This document shows, one piece after another, positions 1-7,242 of a stretch of 37,155 bases of DNA (the first letter of the stretch is position 1; each line of letters begins with the position of its first letter). The position numbers were made by a program, and so were the translations under genes. The notes under the pieces were generated by a model that saw nothing but the letters and a program-made list of their open reading frames with translations, did no database searches and was not told the origin of the DNA. This stretch comes from Sphingobacterium bovistauri (lineage in GTDB: Bacteria > Bacteroidota > Bacteroidia > Sphingobacteriales > Sphingobacteriaceae). The stretch covers positions 1 through 37,155 of the forward strand of contig NZ_JADEYP010000039.1 in NCBI RefSeq assembly GCF_020295405.1, in the 5' to 3' direction.

Positions 1-18
1 GCCTCTTTGTTTCTTAAG

Positions 19-92
19 CGGTCTGGACGGGACTCGAACCCGCGACCCCATGCGTGACAGGCATGTATTCTAACCAGCTGAACTACCAGACC
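19..92 (-). tRNA. tRNA-Asp(GTC), array copy 1
   Basis: Read on the minus strand the 74 nt fold as a cloverleaf. The 7-bp acceptor stem is GGTCTGG/CCAGACC with discriminator G. The anticodon stem CATGC/GCATG closes the loop CTGTCAC, whose anticodon is GTC, so it reads Asp codons. The T-arm is GCGGG-TTCGAGT-CCCGT. CCA is not encoded. It is the most distal copy of a six-gene array and lies 18 nt from the window edge, so further copies could lie outside. Confidence 0.97.
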
Positions 93-126
93 TAAGATTT
101 GTTGTTGTATTTAAAAAGAATTTTAG

Positions 127-200
127 CGGTCTGGACGGGACTCGAACCCGCGACCCCATGCGTGACAGGCATGTATTCTAACCAGCTGAACTACCAGACC
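127..200 (-). tRNA. tRNA-Asp(GTC), array copy 2
   Basis: Identical to copy 1. The 34-nt spacer on its right (201-234) is identical to the one on its left (93-126), giving a 108-bp repeat unit, so these copies arose by tandem duplication of tRNA plus spacer. Confidence 0.97.
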
Positions 201-234
201 TAAGATTTGTTGTTGTATTTAAAAAGAATTTTAG

Positions 235-308
235 CGGTCTGGACGGGACTCGAACCCGCGACCCCATGCGTGACAGGCATGTATTCTAACCAGCTGAACT
301 ACCAGACC
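235..308 (-). tRNA. tRNA-Asp(GTC), array copy 3
   Basis: Identical to copies 1 and 2. To its right begins a second spacer type of 53 nt (309-361), which recurs between copies 4 and 5, so the array contains two repeat units of different length (108 and 127 bp). Confidence 0.97.
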
Positions 309-361
309 TAAAATCTTTTTTAATGTTTTAAAGAACGATTGAAAAATGTGAAATAATTTGG

Positions 362-435
362 CGGTCTGGACGGGACTCGAACCCGCGACCCCATGCGTGA
401 CAGGCATGTATTCTAACCAGCTGAACTACCAGACC
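362..435 (-). tRNA. tRNA-Asp(GTC), array copy 4
   Basis: Identical to copies 1-3, with the same GTC anticodon and intact T-arm. It is flanked on both sides by the 53-nt spacer type. No TAnnTTTG box is seen in the spacers, so the copies are probably cut from one precursor. Confidence 0.97.
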
Positions 436-488
436 TAAAATCTTTTTTAATGTTTTAAAGAACGATTGAAAAATGTGAAATAATTTGG

Positions 489-562
489 CGGTCTGGACGG
501 GACCACAATAACGACATCCGTGCGTGACAGGCATGTATTCTAACCAGCTGAACTACCAGACC
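489..562 (-). pseudogene. degenerate tRNA-Asp, array copy 5 with destroyed T-arm
   Basis: The outer parts match the other five copies: acceptor stem, D-arm and anticodon loop with GTC. About 18 internal positions (504-521) are replaced. The length stays 74 nt, so this is a substitution and not an indel. On the minus strand the T-loop TTCGAGT has become TTGTGGT, no T-stem pair remains, and one anticodon-stem pair becomes A-C. Such an RNA should not form the elbow of a tRNA. It is either a true pseudogene or an assembly/consensus error in a repetitive array; reads across 489-562 would decide. Confidence 0.8.
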
Positions 563-616
563 AAAATTATTTTCAATATTTTTCAGAACGATGAAAGAAC
601 GTTTTCTTTCTCTTTG

Positions 617-690
617 CGGTCTGGACGGGACTCGAACCCGCGACCCCATGCGTGACAGGCATGTATTCTAACCAGCTGAACTACCAGACC
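617..690 (-). tRNA. tRNA-Asp(GTC), array copy 6 (promoter-proximal)
   Basis: Identical to copies 1-4. It is the first copy transcribed, beginning 25 nt downstream of a strong -7 box at 716-723. The spacer between it and copy 5 (563-616) resembles the 53-nt spacer only in part. Confidence 0.97.
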
Positions 691-715
691 TCAATCCTTC
701 ATCTGAGAAGGTGTG

Positions 716-746
716 CAAATATAGGGCTGTTTTGCGTAAAAACAAA
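716..746 (-). promoter_or_regulatory. promoter of the tRNA-Asp array
   Basis: On the minus strand there is TTTG (743-746), a 19-nt gap, then TATATTTG (716-723). This matches the Bacteroidota housekeeping consensus TTTG-N19/20-TAnnTTTG in sequence and spacing. It lies between the prfA stop and the first tRNA, so the array is expressed independently of prfA. Confidence 0.75.
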
Positions 747-763
747 CTTTTTTTGCAAAAAAA

Positions 764-1837
764 TTAGTCTACAGCACCATCTTTCATCTTCTCTGCATTC
801 TCGGCAAACTGCAATGCGTCGATAATGTCCTGAATATCACCATCCATAATTGCTGTTAGATTGTACATCGTCAATCCAATTCTGTGTTCAGTTACGCGAC
901 CTTGAGGGTAATTATAGGTACGAACTTTAGCTGAACGGTCTCCAGATGACACTAAAGTCTTACGTTTAGCAGCAATATCACCATTCTTTTTATTCAATTC
1001 GATTTCGTAAAGTTTATTACGAAGCATTTCCATTGCCAATTCACGGTTCGCTAATTGAGAACGTTCTACTTGACAAACCACAACAATACCTGATGGTTTG
1101 TGTGTCAATTGAACCTTCGTTTCTACTTTATTTACGTTCTGACCACCAGCACCACCAGAACGTGAAGTTTGTAATTCGATATCTCCAGGATTCAATTCTA
1201 CGTCTACTTCTTCTGCTTCTGGTAATACAGCTACAGATGCAGCTGATGTGTGTACACGACCTTGTGTCTCTGTGTCTGGTACACGTTGCACGCGGTGTAC
1301 GCCAGATTCATATTTTAATTGACCATATACGTCTTCACCGATTACTTTTAGGATAACCTCTTTGTATCCTCCAGAAGTACCTTCAGTAACGTCCATTACT
1401 TCGTTACGCCATCCTTTTTTCTCAAAATAACGTGTATACATACGGTATAGGTCACCTGCGAAAATAGCAGCCTCATCACCTCCAGTACCGCCACGGATCT
1501 CGATAATAGCATTTTTAGCATCTTCGGGATCTTTAGGAATTAGCATTAGACGTATTTCTTCTTCCTTTTCCTCTCTTTGGGCATAAAGCATATCTTGCTC
1601 TTCCTTTGCCATTTCTCTCAATTCTTGATCTTTTTCATTCACAAGAATATCTTTGTTAGCATCCATATTGCTAACGATGTTTTTATAAATATGGTATTGT
1701 TCAACGATTTTGCCAAGGTCTTTGTATTCCTTGTTCAATTTTGCAAAACGTTTCATATCAGAGATGGTATCTGGCTTGCTTAATTCAGCTTCCACTTCTT
1801 CCCATCTTTCTTTAATAGCTTGTAATTTTTCTAACAT
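764..1837 (-). CDS. prfA: peptide chain release factor 1 (RF1)
   Basis: This 357-aa class I release factor recognises UAA and UAG in the ribosomal A site and triggers peptidyl-tRNA hydrolysis. The catalytic GGQ lies at residues 231-233 within SGGAGGQNVNKVET. The codon-reading PxT motif is PDT at 187-189 in RVPDTETQGR, followed by the conserved HTS at 196-198. PxT rather than the SPF motif of RF2 makes it RF1. The N-terminal ~100 residues are the charged helical domain and the length is normal for the family. It starts at ATG 1837; a -7 box lies about 40 nt upstream. The gene follows the SMR exporter on the same strand and precedes the tRNA-Asp array. Confidence 0.97.
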   Translation of the reverse strand: MLEKLQAIKERWEEVEAELSKPDTISDMKRFAKLNKEYKDLGKIVEQYHIYKNIVSNMDANKDILVNEKDQELREMAKEEQDMLYAQREEKEEEIRLMLIPKDPEDAKNAIIEIRGGTGGDEAAIFAGDLYRMYTRYFEKKGWRNEVMDVTEGTSGGYKEVILKVIGEDVYGQLKYESGVHRVQRVPDTETQGRVHTSAASVAVLPEAEEVDVELNPGDIELQTSRSGGAGGQNVNKVETKVQLTHKPSGIVVVCQVERSQLANRELAMEMLRNKLYEIELNKKNGDIAAKRKTLVSSGDRSAKVRTYNYPQGRVTEHRIGLTMYNLTAIMDGDIQDIIDALQFAENAEKMKDGAVD

Positions 1838-1860
1838 AATTCTAAAATCCTTCCAGCTTA

Positions 1861-1885
1861 TTTGCCTTTTGGAAAGGCAAAATTA
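1861..1885 (-). promoter_or_regulatory. prfA -7 box overlapped by a hairpin
   Basis: TAATTTTG on the minus strand (1878-1885) fits TAnnTTTG. A perfect 9-bp inverted repeat (1861-1869/1873-1881, 3-nt loop) begins inside the box and would lie at the 5' end of the prfA transcript. No clear -33 element is seen. The hairpin could instead help end transcription from the exporter gene, but no T-tract follows it. Confidence 0.4.
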
Positions 1886-1916
1886 CTGAAAATTTATGTG
1901 AAAACGGTAGGATTTA

Positions 1917-2246
1917 TTAATGACTTGAAACAGCTTTTAGACCAACTATAGAGGCGATTAGCGTAAAAATGAAAAATATACGCCAAAAGTCAGCAGGCTC
2001 TTTAAAGAAAAATATGCCCATCAATACCGTTCCTACCGCACCAATACCTGTCCATACGGCATAAGCTGTACCCAATGGTAAGGTCTGTGTTGCTTTAATT
2101 AATAATCCCATACTAACTAACAAACATACTACAAATCCTAAATACCAGCCATACATGGTGCTTCCTGAAGCTTCTTTGGCTTTACCCAAACAGGTCGTAA
2201 ACCCGACTTCAAATAGTCCACCTAAAATTAATAATATCCAATTCAT
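1917..2246 (-). CDS. sugE: SMR-family exporter, Gdx/SugE-type
   Basis: This 109-aa inner-membrane protein has four hydrophobic helices, the usual size of small multidrug resistance transporters, which work as antiparallel dimers. The essential membrane glutamate is at residue 13 (GGLFEVGF). The stretch LPLGTAYAVWTGIGAVGTV is the signature of the Gdx/SugE branch, which exports guanidinium and some quaternary ammonium ions, rather than the EmrE branch, where an Ser-Gly pair replaces Thr-Gly. ATG 2246 is preferred over a TTG 21 nt upstream because the first helix then begins at once. It is a single gene, with prfA about 80 nt downstream. No guanidine riboswitch was recognised upstream. The substrate is inferred from the family. 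Confidence 0.85.
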   Translation of the reverse strand: MNWILLILGGLFEVGFTTCLGKAKEASGSTMYGWYLGFVVCLLVSMGLLIKATQTLPLGTAYAVWTGIGAVGTVLMGIFFFKEPADFWRIFFIFTLIASIVGLKAVSSH

Positions 2247-2344
2247 GATTTTTCGATTTTGATACAAAGGTTAAAATTTTATAAAGGATTATTTTTTACA
2301 AATGATAAAAAAAGTTACTTATTTGAATTGGAGTAGCTTGATAT

Positions 2345-4339
2345 TTATTGATTTGTTCTGCAGTTTACTTTTCTTGTTGTTGAAATCTGACCTAAACTAT
2401 TTGTTTCTGAAAGAATATATTGTTCGATAGCAATTGATGTGATACTATTTAATTGTACTTGGTTTTGTCGAAATTCAGCTTCAACTATAATAGTTTCTCT
2501 GACAGTCTCAGGGTTTATATTCCTTGTTGTAGTTTCTGTCTGTGTTCTAGTCCAAGTTCTAGTAGAACTATTATATATCACATCTTCATAAGAATATGAT
2601 GTGTTTGAGTTTGAATCATCAATCCCGTCAGGATAGCTATATACACTTCTGTAAAAGTTTGATGGGTAATTGTTGTTGGAGTACTTACTGTTGTTTGTTG
2701 GGATACTAGGGCTGTTAATTAATTCAATTTCATAAAGTGTATTATCAATATTAGTTTTACGGGAATAAAGTTTTATACCGCTATTGTCTATTACAACGCT
2801 TAATATTGGAGTTTGTTGAATCGTGGCCTCTAGGGAGTAAATTTGACTTATATTGTTAATTCCCCAATAATCAGTTGAGTTTTTAAATTTGCTATTTCTT
2901 ATTATATCATAATCAGAGGGTAAATTTTCAAAATTTATATCGTCTCTTGTCCAAGTAGACCACCCTGACATTGCGTTAAATGAGGTTGTCAATTCCCAGG
3001 TTGGTTCTTGATATTTATATACTGACCATTCAGATGTATTTGTGCCACTACCATTCCACCAACTGTTCGAATTGGCATTCGAATTTTGATTTCCTTGCCT
3101 GGTTTGCATTCTTTTTCGTGTAATTGTTTGTCCTCGACGTGACCTGTTTGAACCTCTGTCTAATGTTCTACTACGAGTTTTATATCTCGCTTCAAATAAT
3201 GGAGTATTACCAAATATTATATTAAAACTATTATCTAGTTTTCTGAAATTTACTTTAATAGAATGATTTGAGGAAACATTTGTTGAATATGGAATACCAT
3301 TTTTTGTTTCGAAACTTATTGTTGGATTATTTAATACACAAGGTACATCTAATGTGATGATGAGGTTGTATTTTTTACCTGCTTGCATACTAAATGATGT
3401 TGCAGGTATGGTACCTATTATATCATTGACTTTGATACTTGGAAATGTATATGTTACTACATTATTTGAATCATCGGCTATTAATAAGTTGGAGCTTGAT
3501 TGGATAGATGTGACTCCTGCAGCAGCAATTGTTGGGAAACTGATTGTAGAAGTCTGTTCTGTAGCTGAATAGGTAATCATACCATTGAAAAGCTTCAATG
3601 AAGCTTTTTCACGAGATTTAGCAAATGTACCACTTTGCACTTGTTGAATTACTCCCTCAAAGGTGGTTCCTACCTTTAGTTGTGTTGTGACACGTGTAAA
3701 TTGGTGCTTGAGGGTAATACTAAGGTTGTTATTTCCTGTGCTAACTTCTTGTTGTTTTTTAACAAATAACAAATCTCCAGTTTCATCATTAATTTGAGCA
3801 GTACTTAATTTACTACTATTTGATACGGTAGGGATACTTGTGGTTGAATTTCGTGAATAACCTATAAAAGTATATGTTTTACCACCATCTAAGGTAAAAG
3901 GCAGTGCAGTCGCTTCTTGCCCAGCTGTGAAAATCCTTTGTCCATTGGGAATCAGATCATCTCCTTCATAAACCAAAATACCATATTGAACACCTGCGGT
4001 AATTTGAGTAATCTCAGAAGCTCCAATTTTGTTTAAAGAATTATGTTTTTTTTGGCTGATATCATTTTTTTCTTCATCCAATGTCACATAAGCCGATAAA
4101 TTTTTATTTATTGGAATTTCAAGTACTTCAGGTGCTGAAGTCGCAGTTTTTGTGTTGGAGGATTTTTCTAGTGCTAAATCTTCAGAATCTGTATCAATAC
4201 CAACTAGCACTACAGAGAGTGTTGCTGGACCTTTACTTAATTCTGTATTTGATTCTTTCTTACAAGATGATAATACTGCATTACTAAATAAAATTATTAG
4301 AACTAGCGTTTTAGGTGAAAAATAATTAAAAGTTTTCAT
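2345..4339 (-). CDS. fimbrillin-like lipoprotein, paralog A, with Arg/Asn/Ser-rich insert
   Basis: This 664-aa predicted lipoprotein has a lipobox ending at Cys26 (AVLSSC) followed by KKE, which suits export to the outer membrane and perhaps the cell surface. The first ~360 residues align with the paralog at 5164-6912: GGKTYTFIGYSRNS, a LKHQFTRVTTQLKVG strand and MQAGKKYNLIITLDVPC. These are the style of the Mfa_like/FimB fimbrillin-like families of Bacteroidota, which form adhesins or pilus-associated proteins; that is inferred. After the shared EAR[YF] motif come about 50 residues rich in Arg, Thr, Ser and Asn, which are not in the paralog. A Trp-rich stretch and a low-complexity Ser/Asn/Tyr C-terminus follow. 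It starts 3 nt after the stop of a small gene and must be co-transcribed with it. Confidence 0.75.
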   Translation of the reverse strand: MKTFNYFSPKTLVLIILFSNAVLSSCKKESNTELSKGPATLSVVLVGIDTDSEDLALEKSSNTKTATSAPEVLEIPINKNLSAYVTLDEEKNDISQKKHNSLNKIGASEITQITAGVQYGILVYEGDDLIPNGQRIFTAGQEATALPFTLDGGKTYTFIGYSRNSTTSIPTVSNSSKLSTAQINDETGDLLFVKKQQEVSTGNNNLSITLKHQFTRVTTQLKVGTTFEGVIQQVQSGTFAKSREKASLKLFNGMITYSATEQTSTISFPTIAAAGVTSIQSSSNLLIADDSNNVVTYTFPSIKVNDIIGTIPATSFSMQAGKKYNLIITLDVPCVLNNPTISFETKNGIPYSTNVSSNHSIKVNFRKLDNSFNIIFGNTPLFEARYKTRSRTLDRGSNRSRRGQTITRKRMQTRQGNQNSNANSNSWWNGSGTNTSEWSVYKYQEPTWELTTSFNAMSGWSTWTRDDINFENLPSDYDIIRNSKFKNSTDYWGINNISQIYSLEATIQQTPILSVVIDNSGIKLYSRKTNIDNTLYEIELINSPSIPTNNSKYSNNNYPSNFYRSVYSYPDGIDDSNSNTSYSYEDVIYNSSTRTWTRTQTETTTRNINPETVRETIIVEAEFRQNQVQLNSITSIAIEQYILSETNSLGQISTTRKVNCRTNQ

Positions 4340-4342
4340 TTT

Positions 4343-4507
4343 TTATTCCCAAGTAAAAGTGTTTTCTACGTTTTGACCGGTTTCCCATTCAGTGTTTACA
4401 TCACTCGATGACATCGGTTTTGTTAGGGCAGAACCATTAGCTATAGTTTCTTCTATTTCAATAACAAAAAGCTCAATTTTAGGAGATTTGTAAAATTTCA
4501 TTTTCAT
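4343..4507 (-). CDS. small conserved protein A (54 aa), partner of the fimbrillin-like lipoprotein
   Basis: The ORF begins at ATG 4507; an in-frame second ATG at 4501 is an alternative. It ends 3 nt before the lipoprotein gene. The product starts MKMKFYKSPKIELFVIEIEE and ends NTEWETGQNVENTFTWE. It is clearly homologous to the 51-aa product of 6926-7081: both share Y-x-SP, IA-x(2)-SALT, VNTEWETGQ and a final F-x-WE. Conservation of protein sequence and gene order in two copies argues that it is a real gene. It has no signal peptide, membrane segment or cysteine. The acidic, Trp-containing C-terminus could bind a partner; the function is unknown. Confidence 0.75.
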   Translation of the reverse strand: MKMKFYKSPKIELFVIEIEETIANGSALTKPMSSSDVNTEWETGQNVENTFTWE

Positions 4508-4984
4508 AGCATAAATTCAATCTAAGATGTAGTATAGGATAATAATCTCTTTAGTTTGATTACCCTGTTTTCATAGTATTATGAAACAAAAGTATATTTT
4601 AAATTGTCATTTAAAATGTCCTAAAAGCTTATTATGGAGGGTTTCGAGCCCTTTGTAGCTGTATATCTACAAGTCTCTTAAAAGTAGATTTTAGGTTAAT
4701 GATTATTTACTAGAAGTATAAGGAAATATTGTTTGGGAATATGTTTAGTTTTTGGTTTTCTTCCGTGATATGCTTTTAGATAATTTATAGCAAAGGCTTT
4801 GCCTTGTAGCTATTGGTTAGATGTAATAATTTTAAAAGATAATTTAATTTGAATAATCTTGAAAAGAATCAAACTTTAAGTTAATAATTTGTTAAGAATT
4901 AGATCTTAGCTCTTATTCTTGATAGAGTATCTTGTAGATAACTAGTTGTATATCTAAATTTTATATGATATAAAAGCTTGAGAG
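4508..4984. other. 477-bp gene-free stretch between small gene A and the crp remnant
   Basis: No ORF with support was found. It holds a candidate -7 box (4587-4594), a 9-bp inverted repeat (4596-4617), a 6-bp inverted repeat TTGTAG/CTACAA (4653-4672) and another TTGTAG-TA motif near 4932. The rest is AT-rich. It is probably the regulatory region of module A plus decayed duplicated DNA. Confidence 0.5.
4587..4617 (-). promoter_or_regulatory. candidate promoter and operator of module A
   Basis: On the minus strand TACTTTTG (4587-4594) fits the TAnnTTTG -7 box, about 80 nt upstream of small gene A. Directly upstream lies a perfect inverted repeat ATTTTAAAT-TGTC-ATTTAAAAT (4596-4617), covering the region up to where a -33 element would be. 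No -33 TTTG is present, so a regulator may replace it. That is an inference. Confidence 0.4.
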
Positions 4985-5155
4985 CTTTTTTAATAAGTCA
5001 GCATATCTTTCATCGGCAGATTTGAAAAGACTTTGCATCAGCCTTTCTTCAATTTTTAGAGTCTCTAATTCAGCAAGTTTTCTACCTTCATTTGCAATGA
5101 ATAGGTAAGAGTTGTATAGCTCTTGTAATTTTGAAATCGAAATACGGTGAATGTA
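4985..5155 (-). pseudogene. Crp/Fnr regulator fragment (duplication remnant)
   Basis: The reading frame encodes a fragment closely similar to residues ~101-155 of the Crp/Fnr protein at 7243-7806, sharing KLAELETLKIEERL and QSLFKS. Nucleotide identity is also high in the same span (for example 5059-5080 against 7413-7432). The cyclic-nucleotide-binding domain before it and the helix-turn-helix after it are gone. The frame is still open, so loss may be recent or fast. It lies directly after the stop of lipoprotein B, in the position the intact regulator has upstream of module B. Confidence 0.8.
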
Positions 5156-5163
5156 ATGAAATA

Positions 5164-6912
5164 TTATTGACAATTTACTTTTAAGGTCGGCTTGAAATAT
5201 CCACTTAATTCTGTGATACTTTCACCTGCCTGAGGCATCATGTGTTGCGTTGATTGCTTGAATCTTATTTTATCTTTTCCATTTGAGTTTTTGGTGAAAT
5301 TATTCATTCTAAACTCCATGGTTTTACGGACCATAGTTTTTGTTTCAACAGTACCAGCCCAAGTATAAGTTGATGGATTCGCATTATATATAGCGTCATT
5401 TGGGTTATTAGTTATTGGGAATAAAGCTATTGTTGACAAATGGTTAAGGGCGATTTGGCTTGTTGATGAATTGGTTTTTTTTCCAGTTAATGATACCGTG
5501 CCATCTGCTGCAATTGTAACTCTAATCACTGGATTTATGCTGTCTCCAGACAGCTGGTATACACGTGGAATACCGTTTGCTCCCCAGTAAGTATTATCCG
5601 TAAATTTCATTGTTTGTATATTAGTCGAGCCATTAGGTTCGAAATCAGCATCATGTGCAGCCCAAGCTGACCATGCAGAAGTATTTGCAACTTCTGACCA
5701 AGCACCCCATGCAAGCACCCAAGATCTTGTCAAAGTTACGGTTTGAAATCTTGCTTCAAAGAGAGGTTTATCATTATAGAAGATATTAAAATTATTATCT
5801 ACGGTCGCTAAATTAATTTTTAGTTCTTGTGACGAATTAATTCTGTTGTATGAAATATTAGTTGAATCTAAATAATCAGTCCTATTAGAAATTAGAAATG
5901 AAGAAACGGAGCAAGGTACATCTAATGTGATTATTAAATTGTATTTTTTGCCCGCTTGCATATTGAACGATGTTACTGGTATTTTTCCAATTACATTGTT
6001 AATTTTTATACTTGGAAAACTATAGGTTACGACATTAGTTGCATTAGGTGCAATTAGTAAATTTGGGGTAGAAATTATTGATGAAGCTCCTCCTGCAGCA
6101 ATAGTAGAAAACTGTATAGTTGAATTTACATTATTTGATGGATATGTAATTGTACTGTCTGAAAGTTTTATACTTGCACTTGATTTTGTTTGGGCGAAAA
6201 TTCCATTTTGAATTTCTTGAATTTTTCCAGCGTAAGTAGCCCCTACTTTTATTTCAGTAGTGACTAACGTGAATTTGTGTCTTAAAGTTACTTTAAGATT
6301 ATTAGCTCCAGTAACTACTTTTTGTACATGTCTAAAATATAGTAAATCTTCACTTTCATTATCAATAGTAGCTGTACTGAGTTTGCTCATGTTGGTAACC
6401 GTAGGTATCGTTTGTGAAGAATTTCTTGAATACCCAATAAAAGTGTATGTTTTGCCCCCATCTAAAGCAAAAGCTCCAGCTGCAGCTTCTTGTCCTGCGG
6501 TAATGACCTTATGACCATTTGCAATTAAATTATCACCTTCATACACTAAAATGCCATATTTCACACCTGGTGTTATAGGTTTTACTTCTTTAGCAGCTAT
6601 TTTATTCGATGTTTTTAAAATTACATTGCTGGCATTGTTTTTATCTTCCTCTAGAGATACATACGCAGACAGGTTATTGTTAATTGGAACCTCTACTATA
6701 CGAGGTTGCATGGAATTAATTTTAGTAGAAGCATTTTTATCTATAGTATAGTCCTCTTGATCAGTCAGAATATCTACAAGTTGTACACTTAAATTTGCTG
6801 GACCGCTTTCTATCACATCAAATTTGCTTTTTTCACAAGAAAGTTGAATGAAAAAAAGAATGCTCAAAGTAACATGAAAGTTTCTTTTTGAAAATAGAAA
6901 AAAAGTATTCAT
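5164..6912 (-). CDS. fimbrillin-like lipoprotein, paralog B
   Basis: The product is 582 aa from ATG 6912, which gives a lipoprotein signal with Cys26 (FFIQLSC). An upstream ATG at 6954 would put 14 extra residues before it and overlap the preceding small gene, so it is less likely. The first ~350 residues align with paralog A throughout, including ITAGQEA, GGKTYTFIGYSRNSS, LRHKFTLVTTEIKVG and MQAGKKYNLIITLDVPC, a fimbrillin-like (Mfa_like) pattern. After the EARF motif comes a compact Trp-rich segment (SWVLAWGAWSE, then AWSAWAAHDADFE) that matches the second half of the corresponding region in A. It lies 13 nt after its small partner gene. A role as surface adhesin or fimbria-related protein is inferred. 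Confidence 0.75.
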   Translation of the reverse strand: MNTFFLFSKRNFHVTLSILFFIQLSCEKSKFDVIESGPANLSVQLVDILTDQEDYTIDKNASTKINSMQPRIVEVPINNNLSAYVSLEEDKNNASNVILKTSNKIAAKEVKPITPGVKYGILVYEGDNLIANGHKVITAGQEAAAGAFALDGGKTYTFIGYSRNSSQTIPTVTNMSKLSTATIDNESEDLLYFRHVQKVVTGANNLKVTLRHKFTLVTTEIKVGATYAGKIQEIQNGIFAQTKSSASIKLSDSTITYPSNNVNSTIQFSTIAAGGASSIISTPNLLIAPNATNVVTYSFPSIKINNVIGKIPVTSFNMQAGKKYNLIITLDVPCSVSSFLISNRTDYLDSTNISYNRINSSQELKINLATVDNNFNIFYNDKPLFEARFQTVTLTRSWVLAWGAWSEVANTSAWSAWAAHDADFEPNGSTNIQTMKFTDNTYWGANGIPRVYQLSGDSINPVIRVTIAADGTVSLTGKKTNSSTSQIALNHLSTIALFPITNNPNDAIYNANPSTYTWAGTVETKTMVRKTMEFRMNNFTKNSNGKDKIRFKQSTQHMMPQAGESITELSGYFKPTLKVNCQ

Positions 6913-6925
6913 AGTAGTAATATGT

Positions 6926-7081
6926 TTATTCCCAACTGAAAGAGTTTGAAACATCTTGACCAGTTTCCCATTCTGTGTTCACATTTGAAGAACTAGGTGA
7001 AGTTAGAGCAGATGCGCTCGCAATTGATTCTTCCATTTGTAAAATAAATAATTGAATAATCGGTGATGTGTATCTTTTCAT
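6926..7081 (-). CDS. small conserved protein B (51 aa), partner of the fimbrillin-like lipoprotein
   Basis: The ORF runs from ATG 7081 to TAA 6926. The product begins MKRYTSPIIQLFILQMEES and ends VNTEWETGQDVSNSFSWE. It is homologous to small protein A at 4343-4507: same length class, same start pattern M-K-x-Y-x-SP, IA..SALT in the middle, same ending F-x-WE, and the same position just ahead of a fimbrillin-like lipoprotein. It has no signal peptide and no cysteine. An 8-bp inverted repeat (7092-7099/7108-7115) lies 10 nt upstream of its ATG and could affect translation. Function unknown. Confidence 0.75.
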   Translation of the reverse strand: MKRYTSPIIQLFILQMEESIASASALTSPSSSNVNTEWETGQDVSNSFSWE

Positions 7082-7186
7082 TGGTGATTTATAACTTATG
7101 CGAAATTATAAGTTAATAAATCAACTTGTAGTATATTCGTTGGTTGAAACTTTTTCTTGTAATGATATAGCTACAATTTTTCTTTT

Positions 7187-7215
7187 AAATTACATAATAT
7201 TATTTTATGTAATTT
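7187..7215. repeat. 11-bp inverted repeat downstream of crp
   Basis: AAATTACATAA and its complement are separated by 7 nt. It lies 28 nt after the stop of the Crp/Fnr gene and about 105 nt before small gene B. A T-run follows on the plus strand only, so it is a poor terminator for the minus-strand gene. It may be an operator for module B or a weak terminator. Confidence 0.4.
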
Positions 7216-7242
7216 TTTTTAACTAACCAAAGTTTGGTTTTG

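Noticed and set aside
328..649. Two open frames of 64-68 codons on the minus strand
   Set aside because: They run through tRNA genes and spacers and repeat each other only because the array repeats.
19..690. Evenly spaced repeats that look like a CRISPR array
   Set aside because: The 74-nt repeats fold into tRNA-Asp with a GTC anticodon, and the spacers are themselves repeated. No cas genes are nearby.
1033..1356. Open frame antisense to prfA, and similar frames antisense to other genes
   Set aside because: They lie wholly within strongly supported genes on the other strand, have atypical composition and show no domain.
2247..2344. Guanidine riboswitch before the Gdx/SugE-type gene
   Set aside because: The 98-nt upstream region is AT-rich and shows none of the conserved ACGR-type loops or stems that I could recognise.
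4961..5173. The 70-codon frame as a functional small regulator
   Set aside because: It aligns only with an internal piece of the Crp/Fnr protein and lacks both the sensing and the DNA-binding domain; its ends are non-homologous and there is no ATG in a sensible place.
4343..7081. Small proteins as RiPP (lasso or graspetide) precursors
   Set aside because: The start MKxY.SP resembles some precursor leaders, but there is no cyclase, ATP-grasp enzyme, peptidase/transporter set or core-like Cys/Ser pattern in the neighbourhood.
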